This document shows positions 46,824 through 55,415 of a stretch of DNA of 64,000 nt, piece by piece. The DNA comes from Rodentibacter ratti. GTDB lineage: Bacteria; Pseudomonadota; Gammaproteobacteria; Enterobacterales; Pasteurellaceae. The notes beneath the pieces are model-generated. The model made no database searches. It saw only the letters and a program-made list of their open reading frames with translations, and had not been told where the DNA came from. Both the position numbers and the translations under genes were made by a program. The stretch is taken from positions 199,806-263,805 of the forward strand of contig NZ_MLAJ01000005.1 of NCBI RefSeq assembly GCF_002000485.1, given 5' to 3'. The first letter of the stretch is position 1, and every line of letters starts with the position of its first letter.

Positions 46824-47093
46824 ATGACAAAACAATTTTTCATTTATGGGCGAGTACAAGGCGTAGGATTTCGTTATTTTACTTGGAAAGAAGCGAAAAA
46901 ATTAGGGATTAAAGGCTCAGTCAAAAATCGAGCTGACGGTTCGGTGGAAGCCATTGCACAGGGGAGCGAAGAGCAGTTAGAGGCTTTTGAACAATGGCTA
47001 AAGTTAGGTCCTAGAACGGCAAAAGTTGAGCGAGTGATGGCGACTATTCATAAAGAAATTTCAGCTGAAGATTTTTCGGTGATTCATGGTTAA
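46824..47093 (+). CDS. Acylphosphatase
   Basis: This 89-residue enzyme is started at ATG 46824, which has GAGGG upstream; a TTG four codons earlier lacks one. The phosphate-binding signature GRVQGVGFRYFTW holds the catalytic arginine, and GSVKNRADGSVEAIAQG holds the catalytic asparagine. It hydrolyses carboxyl-phosphate bonds such as acetyl- or carbamoyl-phosphate. E. coli YccX is the same type. Confidence 0.92.
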   Translation: MTKQFFIYGRVQGVGFRYFTWKEAKKLGIKGSVKNRADGSVEAIAQGSEEQLEAFEQWLKLGPRTAKVERVMATIHKEISAEDFSVIHG

Positions 47094-47179
47094 AAATGAC
47101 CGCACTTTTTGCCTAGCCACTCGGTTTTACGTAGAATACAGCAATTTTCTAAGTTGCGAGTTTCATTATAAGGAGGATT

Positions 47180-47494
47180 ATGCGTAATCAAACTAAGCTT
47201 CATCTTGAACAACTTCAACAAACCATGCAACGTTTGAATTTGTGGCAGTCTGTACCTCCGGCACAGGAGGCATTTTTGAGCGAAGAACCTTTTTCTCTTG
47301 ATACTATGGCTCCGGAAGAATGGTTGCAATGGGTGTTTATTCCACGTATGTACGCTTTGTTAGATAGTGGCGCGCCACTACCAAGCCAAATTGCGATTTC
47401 TCCCTATATTGAAGAAGCCATGAAAGAGTTTGATGATCTTGCTTCATTGCTTGTCCCTTTAATTGCCTTAGAAGACATATTACAGAATCAATGA
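47180..47494 (+). CDS. yqcC: YqcC-family protein (DUF446)
   Basis: This 104-residue soluble protein has the family core LNLWQSVPPAQEAFLSEEPF and MAPEEWLQWVFIPRMYALLD. An AAGGAGG ribosome-binding site precedes the ATG. Its function is unknown. It overlaps the start of truC by four bases (ATGA), the conserved yqcC-truC pairing, which suggests coupled expression and a role linked to tRNA modification. Confidence 0.88.
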   Translation: MRNQTKLHLEQLQQTMQRLNLWQSVPPAQEAFLSEEPFSLDTMAPEEWLQWVFIPRMYALLDSGAPLPSQIAISPYIEEAMKEFDDLASLLVPLIALEDILQNQ

Positions 47495-48204
47495 TCCTAG
47501 AGATTTTATATCAAGATAAATGGCTGGTTGCCGTGAATAAACCAGCCGGAATGTTAGTGCACCGTAGTTGGTTAGATCCCCACGAGACACAATTTATTAT
47601 GCAAACGCTACGTGATCAAATCGGGCAGCATGTCTTTCCTATTCACCGTTTAGATCGTCCTACATCCGGCGTGTTACTATTTGCCTTAAGCAGTGAAATT
47701 GCAAACTTGATGTGTTGCCAATTTGAGCAAAAAAAGGTAAAAAAGTCCTATTTAGCGGTGTTGCGTGGTTATCTGGAGGGAAGAGGTCGAATTGAGTATC
47801 CGTTGAAAATTCAGCTTGATAAAATTGCCGATAAATTTGCACAAGAGGACAAAACGGCACAAGAAGCGATCACGGATTATGAATGCCTGAAAACCGTAGA
47901 AATGCCTTATGCGGTGGGGCGTTATAACACGTCACGCTATTCTTTGGTACGCTTAATTCCGCATACAGGAAGAAAGCATCAGTTACGCAGGCATTGCAAA
48001 CATATTTTTCATCCTATACTAGGAGACACTCAATACGGCGATTTACACCAAAATCGGGCTTTGACAGAAAATATGAGTTGTAAACGTTTATTGTTACATT
48101 CAGAAATGCTATGTTTTATACATCCTATTTCACAGGAAGAAATCATAATTCGAGCACCATTGGATGAGCAATGGCAAGATTTAATGGCAAAATTGGGTTG
48201 GTAA
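47491..48204 (+). CDS. truC: tRNA pseudouridine(65) synthase
   Basis: This 237-residue RluA-family enzyme makes pseudouridine at position 65 of certain tRNAs. The catalytic motif HRLDRPTSG carries D55, [17 protein letters not shown] is the conserved C-terminal core, and there is no S4 domain, as in E. coli TruC. The ATG overlaps the yqcC stop. Confidence 0.93.
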   Translation: MILEILYQDKWLVAVNKPAGMLVHRSWLDPHETQFIMQTLRDQIGQHVFPIHRLDRPTSGVLLFALSSEIANLMCCQFEQKKVKKSYLAVLRGYLEGRGRIEYPLKIQLDKIADKFAQEDKTAQEAITDYECLKTVEMPYAVGRYNTSRYSLVRLIPHTGRKHQLRRHCKHIFHPILGDTQYGDLHQNRALTENMSCKRLLLHSEMLCFIHPISQEEIIIRAPLDEQWQDLMAKLGW

Positions 48205-48208
48205 ATTT

Positions 48209-48367
48209 ATGTTAGATATTCAATTAACACATGAAGAACAGCAAAGAGCGGTTGAAAAAATTCAGGAATTAATGGCAAAAGGTATAAATAGTGGTGAAGC
48301 AATTCAAATTGTGGCAAGAGAATTGCGCGAATTATATGAAAAATCAGAAAAAAACATTGAAAAGTAA
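48209..48367 (+). CDS. yoaH: UPF0181 (YoaH-like) small protein
   Basis: This 52-residue protein with the family core [20 protein letters not shown] and [13 protein letters not shown] matches UPF0181/YoaH. It is soluble and probably helical; its function is unknown. It starts 4 bp after truC and 148 bp before cspD. The ribosome-binding site is weak, so translation may be coupled to truC. Confidence 0.88.
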   Translation: MLDIQLTHEEQQRAVEKIQELMAKGINSGEAIQIVARELRELYEKSEKNIEK

Positions 48368-48515
48368 AAATATTTTGTGATCTCTATAACACTTTTTAAT
48401 ATTGCTTGTTGCATAAGAAATCAAAATATTTAAATATAGTGACCACTTAAGGTGATAAGGCATACGTCTTATTTGTTTTATGGTTGTATAGGCGAAGCCC
48501 TATAAGAGGTCAATA

Positions 48516-48725
48516 ATGGAAATTGGTATTGTTAAGTGGTTTAATAACGCAAAAGGATTTGGTTTTATTTCCGCAGAAGGCGTGGATGCTGATATCTTCG
48601 CACATTACTCTGTAATTGAAATGGATGGTTATCGTTCATTAAAAGCAGGACAAAAAGTGCAGTTTGAAGTGATTCACGGCGATAAAGGATCTCATGCCAC
48701 AAAAATTATTCCAATCGTGGAATAA
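48516..48725 (+). CDS. cspD: Cold-shock-like protein CspD
   Basis: This 69-residue single cold-shock domain has the RNA-binding motifs KWFNNAKGFGFI (RNP1) and DIFAHYS (RNP2), followed by MDGYRSLKAGQKVQFEV typical of CspD. E. coli CspD inhibits DNA replication in stationary phase. The 148-bp leader holds a hairpin TATAGG/CCTATA just before the binding site, which may affect translation. A terminator follows near 48779. Confidence 0.92.
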   Translation: MEIGIVKWFNNAKGFGFISAEGVDADIFAHYSVIEMDGYRSLKAGQKVQFEVIHGDKGSHATKIIPIVE

Positions 48726-48778
48726 AGTAAGGGCGTGAATCAAACCGCGTTCTTAAATTTCTCTATTTAGTTTAATTC

Positions 48779-48809
48779 AAAAGACAGGGCTTACCACCTT
48801 GTCTTTTTA
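48779..48809 (+). terminator. cspD terminator
   Basis: AAAAGACAGGG and CCTTGTCTTTT form an 11-bp stem with one mismatch and a T-run. It overlaps the stop of the convergent matP gene. Confidence 0.7.
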
Positions 48810-49253
48810 TTTTAATAAATTTTTAAGGCTATCTTTCATTGCCGACATTTGGCTTTCATATAGGGCTTTACTTTCACGTTCATCGATCATATAAGTGATC
48901 GTTTCTGAAAGTGTCATCTTCATTTTACGTGAGTATTTTGAAAGACGTAGCCAAACGGCATATTCCAAATCAATAGATTTTTTTTTGGTAGATTGCTTTT
49001 CCCCATTGAAAAAACGTTTGCGTCTTGCCCGAATAGCTTGATCCAATTTAATTGGCAATGCCGTAGAAAGATGCTGCTTAATCCAATTCTCAATCTTTTC
49101 CGGATAATTTTGGCTTTCCAATAATTCTGCTACAATGGATTCTCGCAGGCTTTTTTCTTCGTACCGAGTGATATTTTCACCTTCACGATATTTTCGAATG
49201 AGGTAAATCCATTTCCAATTAGCTTCTTGGTTTTCTAACTTTTGATATTTCAT
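48807..49253 (-). CDS. matP: Macrodomain Ter protein MatP
   Basis: This 148-residue DNA-binding protein organises the chromosome terminus by binding matS sites. It has the N-terminal four-helix region NQEANWKWIYLIRKYREGENITRY. A ribbon-helix-helix C-terminal part (SIDLEYAVWLRLSKYSRKMKMTLSETITYMID) and a coiled tail follow. It is divergent from the Lon-related gene, the same order as in E. coli. I found no canonical matS site in this window, though my scan was by eye. Confidence 0.93.
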   Translation of the reverse strand: MKYQKLENQEANWKWIYLIRKYREGENITRYEEKSLRESIVAELLESQNYPEKIENWIKQHLSTALPIKLDQAIRARRKRFFNGEKQSTKKKSIDLEYAVWLRLSKYSRKMKMTLSETITYMIDERESKALYESQMSAMKDSLKNLLK

Positions 49254-49381
49254 GACATATAATATTTAGTGACGTGGTAACTCGTTTAATATACGTGTTT
49301 TAAATTAATTTTTCCAGCTGATTTTTACAATGTACATAAATATGAGATAATGCGGGCAATTTTACTAATGAGAAATCGCCA

Positions 49382-51145
49382 GTGAGTTCATCTTTCTTTC
49401 AAGAACAATCCCTTAATTGGGAATCGCTACAGCCCCAATTAAACTATACTGAACAACCTACTCAACCCCTTGATTTTTGGGCCTTACAGCCGAATGCCAA
49501 AAATGCCCTTTCTTTGTTTTTACGTAATCCAAATCGTTCCCTTATCGTGCTAAAAGCAGATGATCAGAGCGATTATGCAGACTTGCTTACGCCGTTAGTA
49601 CGGAAAATGCTACCCCAAGTGCGGTCGATTTTTGGGGTAAATTATATTGTGAAACAGGGGGATTCTTTTTCATTTCCTCGAATAGTGGTAGAGCCGGCAA
49701 AATCTTTGGAAGATAATTTCGCTGCTGCAGGCGAAGTGCTAAGTGCATTATATTGTGATCAATTTCAACTCTTTGGTAGTGTGAAACTACATCCGAGTTC
49801 ACAAGATATTCAACTTCATCCGGGACTAGTTCACCGTGCTAATGGGGGCGTGTTGATTTTGAGCGCTTCAACATTATTGGCACAATTTGATTTATGGCAA
49901 CGCTTAAAACACATTTTACAAACCAAACACTTCGATTGGTATTCTGCTCATCCCTTTAAAACACTATCTTGCGAAATTCCAAGTTATCTGCTTGATGTCA
50001 AAGTGATCGTGCTAGGCAATCGCACAGAACTTGCCACATTGGGGGAACTGGAAGAAAATTTATACAATTTTTCGGATTATGCCGAAATTGAAAGCTATCT
50101 TTCAGTAACCGATATTGATGAGCAAAAAAATTGGGTTGGCTATGTTCAAGGTGTAGCGGAAGAAAATCAGCTCGCGTTGGATTTTTCAGCATTGAATAAA
50201 TTGTATCAATTTCTTGTAAGAAAAAGTGAGAATCGATTTTTAATTAATGCTTCTCCTGCAATATTGAAAAATATACTACTTAATACCGCGACACTTGCAC
50301 AAAAAACATCACTAAGTGCGGTTGATTTTGAGGCATTTTTTCAACAGCAAAGGCTACAACACGGCTTTTTAAAAGAACAAACCTATGCCGATATTCTCAA
50401 TGAACAGGTTTATGTGGAAACAGCAGGTGAAATTGTCGGACAAATTAATGGTTTATCCGTGATTGAATACCCCGGTACACCAGTGGTCTTTGGTGAGCCT
50501 TCACGTATTAGTTGCGTGGTGCAATTTGGTGAAGGGGAAGTGGTGGACGTAGAACGTAAAAATGAACTTGCCGGAAATTTACACGGTAAAGGAATGATGA
50601 TTGCGCAAGCCTGTTTGTCGAATATTTTGGAATTACCTTCACAACTCCCTTTTTCCGCCTCCCTGGTTTTTGAGCAATCTTACGGTGAAATTGATGGAGA
50701 TAGTGCATCGTTAGCTATTTTTTGCGTGCTTGTCAGTGCATTGGCTGAATTGCCTTTGCCACAACATATTGCAGTAACCGGTTCAATTGATCAATTTGGA
50801 CTTGTACATGCAGTAGGCGGTGTGAATGATAAAATTGAGGGCTTTTTCACCATTTGCCAACGAAGAGGGCTTACCGGAAAGCAAGGCGTCATTATTCCGG
50901 CAACAACCATTCAGCAATTGAGCCTTTCTGATGAAGTAGTAAGTGCGGTCAAAAATGGTGAATTTTTTATTTTTCCGGTAGAAGATATTTATCAAACCTG
51001 TGAATTGATTTTCCAACGGGATCTATTAGAAGAAGAAAATCAAATTTACGAAGATAGCAAAACGCCGATTTCTCGCCTTATCCAGCGGCGAATTGATTTT
51101 CGTGCAGAGCCACCGAAGAAAGGCTTGTTTAATTTTTTCAGATAG
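49382..51145 (+). CDS. Lon-related (LonH/YcbZ-type) S16 protease homologue
   Basis: This 587-residue protein starts at GTG 49382. The C-terminal S16 protease domain is intact, with the catalytic dyad S441 (DGDSASLA) and K484 (NDKIEG) 43 residues apart, as in Lon. The central region resembles an AAA module (HPGLVHRANGGVLILSASTLL), but no GxxGxGK[ST] Walker A loop exists where it should lie, near residues 47-65, so ATP use is doubtful. E. coli YcbZ is the same group; the substrate is unknown. It is followed by a strong terminator and fabA, with matP divergent upstream. Confidence 0.87.
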   Translation: MSSSFFQEQSLNWESLQPQLNYTEQPTQPLDFWALQPNAKNALSLFLRNPNRSLIVLKADDQSDYADLLTPLVRKMLPQVRSIFGVNYIVKQGDSFSFPRIVVEPAKSLEDNFAAAGEVLSALYCDQFQLFGSVKLHPSSQDIQLHPGLVHRANGGVLILSASTLLAQFDLWQRLKHILQTKHFDWYSAHPFKTLSCEIPSYLLDVKVIVLGNRTELATLGELEENLYNFSDYAEIESYLSVTDIDEQKNWVGYVQGVAEENQLALDFSALNKLYQFLVRKSENRFLINASPAILKNILLNTATLAQKTSLSAVDFEAFFQQQRLQHGFLKEQTYADILNEQVYVETAGEIVGQINGLSVIEYPGTPVVFGEPSRISCVVQFGEGEVVDVERKNELAGNLHGKGMMIAQACLSNILELPSQLPFSASLVFEQSYGEIDGDSASLAIFCVLVSALAELPLPQHIAVTGSIDQFGLVHAVGGVNDKIEGFFTICQRRGLTGKQGVIIPATTIQQLSLSDEVVSAVKNGEFFIFPVEDIYQTCELIFQRDLLEEENQIYEDSKTPISRLIQRRIDFRAEPPKKGLFNFFR

Positions 51146-51155
51146 TTACAAGTTA

Positions 51156-51187
51156 AAGAGCGAACAAATGTTCGCTCTTCTTTTTTA
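51156..51187 (+). terminator. Terminator of the Lon-related gene
   Basis: AAGAGCGAACA and TGTTCGCTCTT form an 11-bp stem followed by CTTTTTT. The remaining 140 bp before fabA contain a CAGTG-GTT-CACTG palindrome at 51291-51303 and no clear promoter. Confidence 0.85.
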
Positions 51188-51330
51188 CATGATGTCTATG
51201 GTTCAATCATTGCAAAACTGATCGGACAAGTTCAGCTAACAAGTGTTTTCTATTTACAGTGTTTTTTATTCCTTTTAAAATGCTTAATATCAGTGGTTCA
51301 CTGGAATAAAATAAATTATAGGAAGAAAAA

Positions 51331-51864
51331 ATGCAAAACACTTGTACACCAAATAAGAAAGAAAGTTACAGCTATGAAGATTTACTTGCGTCCGGTCGCG
51401 GTGAACTATTTGGTGCTGAAGGGCCTCAGCTTCCCGCTCCGACAATGCTAATGATGGATCGTATTGTTAAAATGACGGAAGACGGCGGTACTTTTGGAAA
51501 AGGCTATATTGAGGCGGAATTGGATATTAATCCGAATTTACCTTTTTTTGGTTGCCATTTTATTGGCGATCCGGTGATGCCGGGATGTTTAGGCTTAGAC
51601 GCTATGTGGCAATTAGTAGGCTTTTTTCTAGGTTGGATCGGTGGTAAAGGAAAAGGTCGTGCGTTAGGGGTTGGAGAAGTCAAATTTACCGGTCAGATTT
51701 TACCCACAGCAAAAAAAGTAATTTACCGTATTAATATGAAGCGGGTAATTAACCGTAAATTAGTCATGGGAATGGCTGATGGGGAAGTCGAAGTCGATGG
51801 ACGCGTTATTTATACCGCTACGGATTTGAAAGTCGGATTGTTTCAAGATACTTCTGCTTTTTAA
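51331..51864 (+). CDS. fabA: 3-hydroxydecanoyl-ACP dehydratase/isomerase
   Basis: This 177-residue hot-dog-fold enzyme introduces the cis double bond for anaerobic unsaturated fatty acid synthesis. Active-site H76 ([15 protein letters not shown]) and D90 (LGLDAMWQL) are present. The C-terminal [23 protein letters not shown] is typical. AGGAAG lies six bases upstream. In E. coli fabA also lies next to the YcbZ-type gene and matP. Confidence 0.95.
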   Translation: MQNTCTPNKKESYSYEDLLASGRGELFGAEGPQLPAPTMLMMDRIVKMTEDGGTFGKGYIEAELDINPNLPFFGCHFIGDPVMPGCLGLDAMWQLVGFFLGWIGGKGKGRALGVGEVKFTGQILPTAKKVIYRINMKRVINRKLVMGMADGEVEVDGRVIYTATDLKVGLFQDTSAF

Positions 51865-51926
51865 TGATTGGCAGGATAAAAATTTTAATCCTGACAATTA
51901 AAAACAGATATACTTAATGGATTTTT

Positions 51927-51956
51927 GGGACAGGCTGATTGCCTGTCTCTTTTTAT
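51927..51956 (+). terminator. fabA terminator
   Basis: GGGACAGGC and GCCTGTCTC pair around TGATT with one mismatch and are followed by TTTTT. It sits between convergent fabA and ybaK. Confidence 0.75.
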
Positions 51957-51961
51957 TGTTC

Positions 51962-52441
51962 TTATTCTTCATCAATCACATCCAGAAACTTAGCATTCAA
52001 TAAGATTGCCAAGTCTTTAGGAGCCAGTTCTACACTTAACCCTCGTTTTCCTCCGGAAACATAGATCGTCTCAAATTCAAGTGCGGTTGAATTTATCACT
52101 GTTTTTAGCCGTTTCTTTTGCCCGAGAGGGCTAATTCCTCCAACTAAATATCCCGTACTTTTTTGGGCAAAATCTTTATCTGCCATTTCCACTTTTTTGG
52201 TCTCGATGGCTTTGGCAGCTTTTTTTAGATTTAGCATATTTGCTGTTGGTAAAACGAAACAAGCCAGCTTTTTTTGATCGCCGTTTTCAGCCACCAGTAA
52301 GGTTTTAAAAGAACGATGGGGATCAATGCCCAGTTTTTCAGCCGCCTCATCGCCAAAATGGGGATTGTTGGGATCATGCTCATAAGTATGAGGAATAAAA
52401 GGAATTTTCTGTTTTTTGAGTAAATCGATTGCCGGTGTCAT
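51962..52441 (-). CDS. ybaK: Cys-tRNA(Pro) deacylase YbaK
   Basis: This 159-residue trans-editing enzyme hydrolyses Cys-tRNA(Pro) misacylated by ProRS. The family core is present: [11 protein letters not shown], the [12 protein letters not shown] segment with the essential lysine, the [15 protein letters not shown] block, [14 protein letters not shown] and the [16 protein letters not shown] tail. A complete uptake signal encodes the NSTALEF part. It is divergent from usg with a 57-bp gap. Confidence 0.93.
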   Translation of the reverse strand: MTPAIDLLKKQKIPFIPHTYEHDPNNPHFGDEAAEKLGIDPHRSFKTLLVAENGDQKKLACFVLPTANMLNLKKAAKAIETKKVEMADKDFAQKSTGYLVGGISPLGQKKRLKTVINSTALEFETIYVSGGKRGLSVELAPKDLAILLNAKFLDVIDEE

Positions 52442-52498
52442 TTTATTTCTAGCCCTTTTTTTGTAGAATGGATCGCTTATTTTATAGCGGAGAAAAAA

Positions 52499-53452
52499 AT
52501 GGATGCAAGCCTAAATATCGCCATTGCGGCAGAATTTGAATTGTGTGAAAAAATTGTTGAAGCACTGGAACAAAGTGAACTTAATATTGCGAAAGTGACA
52601 GTGGTTGAAATTTATCCTTTTGAGGAAGAACAAGGGATTCGTTTTAAAAATAAAAGTGTTGCGCAATGTTCACTAAAAGAAATGGATTGGAATGAGGCAG
52701 ATTACCTCTTTTTCGCAGGCACCGTAGAACAAGCCTCCTATATCGCTGATGCGGCAGAGCAGGGTTGCGTAGTGATTGATATGAAAGGGGTATGTAGCAC
52801 TCTTTCGGATGTGCCTGTGGTGGTACCAAGTATTAATGAATCGGATCTCGTCGAATTAAGACAACGTCACATTGTCAGCTTACCTGATCCTCAAGTCAGC
52901 CAACTTGCATTGGCAATTCATCCTTTATTACAACAGACGAACCTGACTCAAATTTTCACCACATCTTTACTTCCGGCCTCTTATCAAAATGGCGAAACTG
53001 TCAATAAACTTGCAGGGCAAACGGCTCGTTTGTTGAATGGCATTCCGTTAGATGACGAGGAAACTCGTTTGGCATTTGATGTCTATCCACAACAAACAAT
53101 GGCTTTATCAGCGCAATTTCAAAAGATTTTTCCTCAATGTCATTCGGTGATATTTCATGCTGTGCAGGTGCCGGTGTTTTACGGAATGGCACAAAAAGTG
53201 ATCGCACTTTGGGACTATGAAGCAAATTTCCAAGCGCAAGATAATGAGTTTGTACAATATCATGATACAAGCATTACACCAGTAATAAATGGTGAAAAAG
53301 AAAGTGGTGAAGCAGAAGTAAAATTACATATCAATTCATTAAGTACGCTCGAAAATGGGATTGAATTCTGGACGGTAGCAGACGAGCAGCGTTTTAATCT
53401 CGCTCATCTTTCCGTAAAATTACTCGAAGCGATTTATCATCAAGGTTATTAA
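52499..53452 (+). CDS. usg: Aspartate-semialdehyde dehydrogenase-like protein (USG-1 type)
   Basis: This 317-residue protein has the ASD fold without the full active site. An NAD(P)-binding-like first half ([21 protein letters not shown]) is followed, at the place where ASD has the nucleophilic Asn-Cys-Thr loop, by [14 protein letters not shown] with no cysteine. It should therefore not act as a dehydrogenase. E. coli Usg is similar and of unknown function. The ATG at 52499 has GGAG ten bases upstream. It precedes the permease gene by 15 bp. Confidence 0.8.
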   Translation: MDASLNIAIAAEFELCEKIVEALEQSELNIAKVTVVEIYPFEEEQGIRFKNKSVAQCSLKEMDWNEADYLFFAGTVEQASYIADAAEQGCVVIDMKGVCSTLSDVPVVVPSINESDLVELRQRHIVSLPDPQVSQLALAIHPLLQQTNLTQIFTTSLLPASYQNGETVNKLAGQTARLLNGIPLDDEETRLAFDVYPQQTMALSAQFQKIFPQCHSVIFHAVQVPVFYGMAQKVIALWDYEANFQAQDNEFVQYHDTSITPVINGEKESGEAEVKLHINSLSTLENGIEFWTVADEQRFNLAHLSVKLLEAIYHQGY

Positions 53453-53467
53453 TTTTAAGGAACAATT

Positions 53468-54763
53468 ATGTTAGAACGACTTTTCAAATTGCGTGAAAAA
53501 GGCTCGAACACGAAAACCGAAATTATCGCCGGTATCACCACCTTTTTTACTATGGTTTATATTGTCTTTGTGAACCCGTCAATTTTGGGGGATGCAGGGA
53601 TGGACAAGCAGGTTGTATTTGTCACCACCTGTTTAATTGCCAGCATTGGTACGATGGCGATGGGACTTTTCAGTAATCTGCCTATCGCCCTCGCACCGGC
53701 AATGGGGCTGAATGCCTTTTTTGCTTATGTGGTGGTGGGTAAATTAGGTTATTCATGGGAAATTGGAATGGGGACGATTTTCTGGGGCTCCGTAGGATTA
53801 TTGGTGCTTACCCTGTTGCAAGTGCGTTATTGGTTAATGGCGTCTATCCCATTGAGTATTCGTGTGGGAATTGGTGCAGGGATTGGCTTTTTCATCGCAT
53901 TGATTGGTTTTAAAAATATGGGGCTTGTGGTGGCAAACCCTGCCACATTAGTGGCGCTGGGTGATTTGCATGATCCTAAAGTGCTCCTTGGTGTACTGGG
54001 CTTTTTCATTATCGTAGTATTAGCGGCGCGCAATATTTTTTCCGGTGTATTGATTTCCATTGCAGTGGTCACGGGGCTTGCCCTTTGGTTAGATGATACG
54101 GTGATGTTCCACGGTATTATTTCTATGCCGCCTGCATTAGATACCGTGGTGGGCAAAGTGGATATTGCCGGTGCGTTAGATACCGCATTGCTTGGCATTA
54201 TTTTTTCATTTTTATTAGTCAATTTATTCGATTCTTCCGGCACCTTATTAGGCGTGACGGACAAGGCCGGTATCAGCGATGAAAAAGGGCGTTTCCCAAA
54301 AATGAAACAAGCTTTACTGGTGGATAGTATGAGTGCGGTGGGCGGTGCTTATATCGGTACTTCGGCAATCAGTACCTACATCGAAAGTGGGGCAGGTGTT
54401 TCCGTGGGAGGACGCACAGGTTTAACGGCAGTAACCGTGGGCGTGTTATTTTTACTGACGATTTTCTTCTCGCCGCTCACCGCCGTTGTGCCGGCTTATG
54501 CGACAGCCGGGGCATTGGTTTATGTGGGAATTTTAATGGCATCCAGCTTAATTCGTGTGTCGTGGGAGGATTTAACGGAGGCGGCACCGGCATTTATTAC
54601 CGCAGCTATGATGCCTTTCACTTATTCCATCACGGAAGGGATCGCCTTCGGCTTTATCAGTTATTGCATTATGAAAGCCTGCACCGGCCGCATTAAAGAA
54701 ATCAACGCACCGGTTTGGGTCGTTTCCCTTTTATTTATTGCGAAATTCGTGTGGGTGGGTTAA
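53468..54763 (+). CDS. NCS2/AzgA-type purine permease
   Basis: This 431-residue proton symporter has about twelve or thirteen spans and belongs to the AzgA-like (PurP/GhxP) branch. Segments are TEIIAGITTFFTMVYIVFVNP, IALAPAMGLNAFFAYVVV, VNLFDSSGTLLGV and the substrate-site GTSAISTYIESGAGVSVGGRTGLTAV. E. coli relatives carry adenine, guanine or hypoxanthine; which base this one takes is not evident. It lies 15 bp after usg and is followed by a hairpin terminator. Confidence 0.9.
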   Translation: MLERLFKLREKGSNTKTEIIAGITTFFTMVYIVFVNPSILGDAGMDKQVVFVTTCLIASIGTMAMGLFSNLPIALAPAMGLNAFFAYVVVGKLGYSWEIGMGTIFWGSVGLLVLTLLQVRYWLMASIPLSIRVGIGAGIGFFIALIGFKNMGLVVANPATLVALGDLHDPKVLLGVLGFFIIVVLAARNIFSGVLISIAVVTGLALWLDDTVMFHGIISMPPALDTVVGKVDIAGALDTALLGIIFSFLLVNLFDSSGTLLGVTDKAGISDEKGRFPKMKQALLVDSMSAVGGAYIGTSAISTYIESGAGVSVGGRTGLTAVTVGVLFLLTIFFSPLTAVVPAYATAGALVYVGILMASSLIRVSWEDLTEAAPAFITAAMMPFTYSITEGIAFGFISYCIMKACTGRIKEINAPVWVVSLLFIAKFVWVG

Positions 54764-54770
54764 TCACAGG

Positions 54771-54797
54771 GGCGAGCCTAAGGTTCGCCTTTTTTAC
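54771..54797 (+). terminator. Terminator of the purine permease gene
   Basis: GGCGAGCCT and AGGTTCGCC form a 9-bp stem with one G-T pair and a T-run. Confidence 0.8.
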
Positions 54798-54820
54798 ATT
54801 CAAAGAAAAGAGGATATATT

Positions 54821-55177
54821 ATGCAAAACATTCTTTTTATTATTCATTCCTCACCTTATGGGGATGAACATTTTTTTAGTGCGTTACGTTTGGCATTACA
54901 ATTGCAAGAACAGCATAAAAGTGCGGTTAATTTGAAACTCTTTTTAATGTCCGATGCGGTAAGCGGTGGATTGGCAAAACAAAATCCGACGGAAGGGTAT
55001 CATTTACAACAAATGCTGGAGATTTTAACGGCTCAAGGAGCAACGGTAAAACTTTGCAAAACCTGTACTAACGCACGAGGGATCACGGATTTACCTTTAG
55101 CGGAAGGGGTGGAAATCGGCACATTGGTAGAGCTTGCCGATTGGACGGTAGAAGCGGATAAGGTATTAAATTTTTAA
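54821..55177 (+). CDS. DsrE/YchN-family sulfur-relay-like protein
   Basis: This 118-residue protein has the DsrE fold: MQNILFIIHSSPYGDEHFFSALRLA at the N-terminus and KLCKTCTNARGI with a CxxC pair. E. coli YchN is close. DsrE proteins form hexamers and often handle persulfide sulfur, and the CKTC cysteines would suit that, but the role is unproven. AAGAGGA precedes the start, and a hairpin terminator follows. Confidence 0.87.
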   Translation: MQNILFIIHSSPYGDEHFFSALRLALQLQEQHKSAVNLKLFLMSDAVSGGLAKQNPTEGYHLQQMLEILTAQGATVKLCKTCTNARGITDLPLAEGVEIGTLVELADWTVEADKVLNF

Positions 55178-55184
55178 GAAATGA

Positions 55185-55214
55185 AATGGCTTACAAAGGT
55201 AAGCCATTATTTTT
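55185..55214 (+). terminator. Terminator of the DsrE-family gene
   Basis: AATGGCTTAC and GTAAGCCATT form a perfect 10-bp stem around AAAG with ATTTTTT after it, at the boundary with the convergent ynbE. Confidence 0.85.
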
Positions 55215-55217
55215 TCT

Positions 55218-55415
55218 TTATTTTTTATTTTCTATCGCAGCTTTGGTTTTTTCATCCATCGTGACATTAATATTATGATCCACCACCACATTCATATTTA
55301 TAGTGATGCCTTCTTTGGGTGTATCAAGCTGGATAGTCGGGGTGCAGCCTGCCAATAAGTTAAGGGAAAATAACGCCACAAAAAAGTGTGCTTGATTTTT
55401 AAGGTGTTTTTTCAT
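55218..55415 (-). CDS. ynbE: YnbE-type outer-membrane lipoprotein
   Basis: This 65-residue lipoprotein has the lipobox LLAGC, so the mature chain starts at the cysteine followed by TPTIQLDTPKEGITINMNVVVDHNI. E. coli YnbE pairs with YdbH to form a bridge between membranes for phospholipid transport, adding beta-strands to the YdbH groove. Its first 17 bases overlap the end of ydbH, indicating coupled synthesis. Confidence 0.9.
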   Translation of the reverse strand: MKKHLKNQAHFFVALFSLNLLAGCTPTIQLDTPKEGITINMNVVVDHNINVTMDEKTKAAIENKK

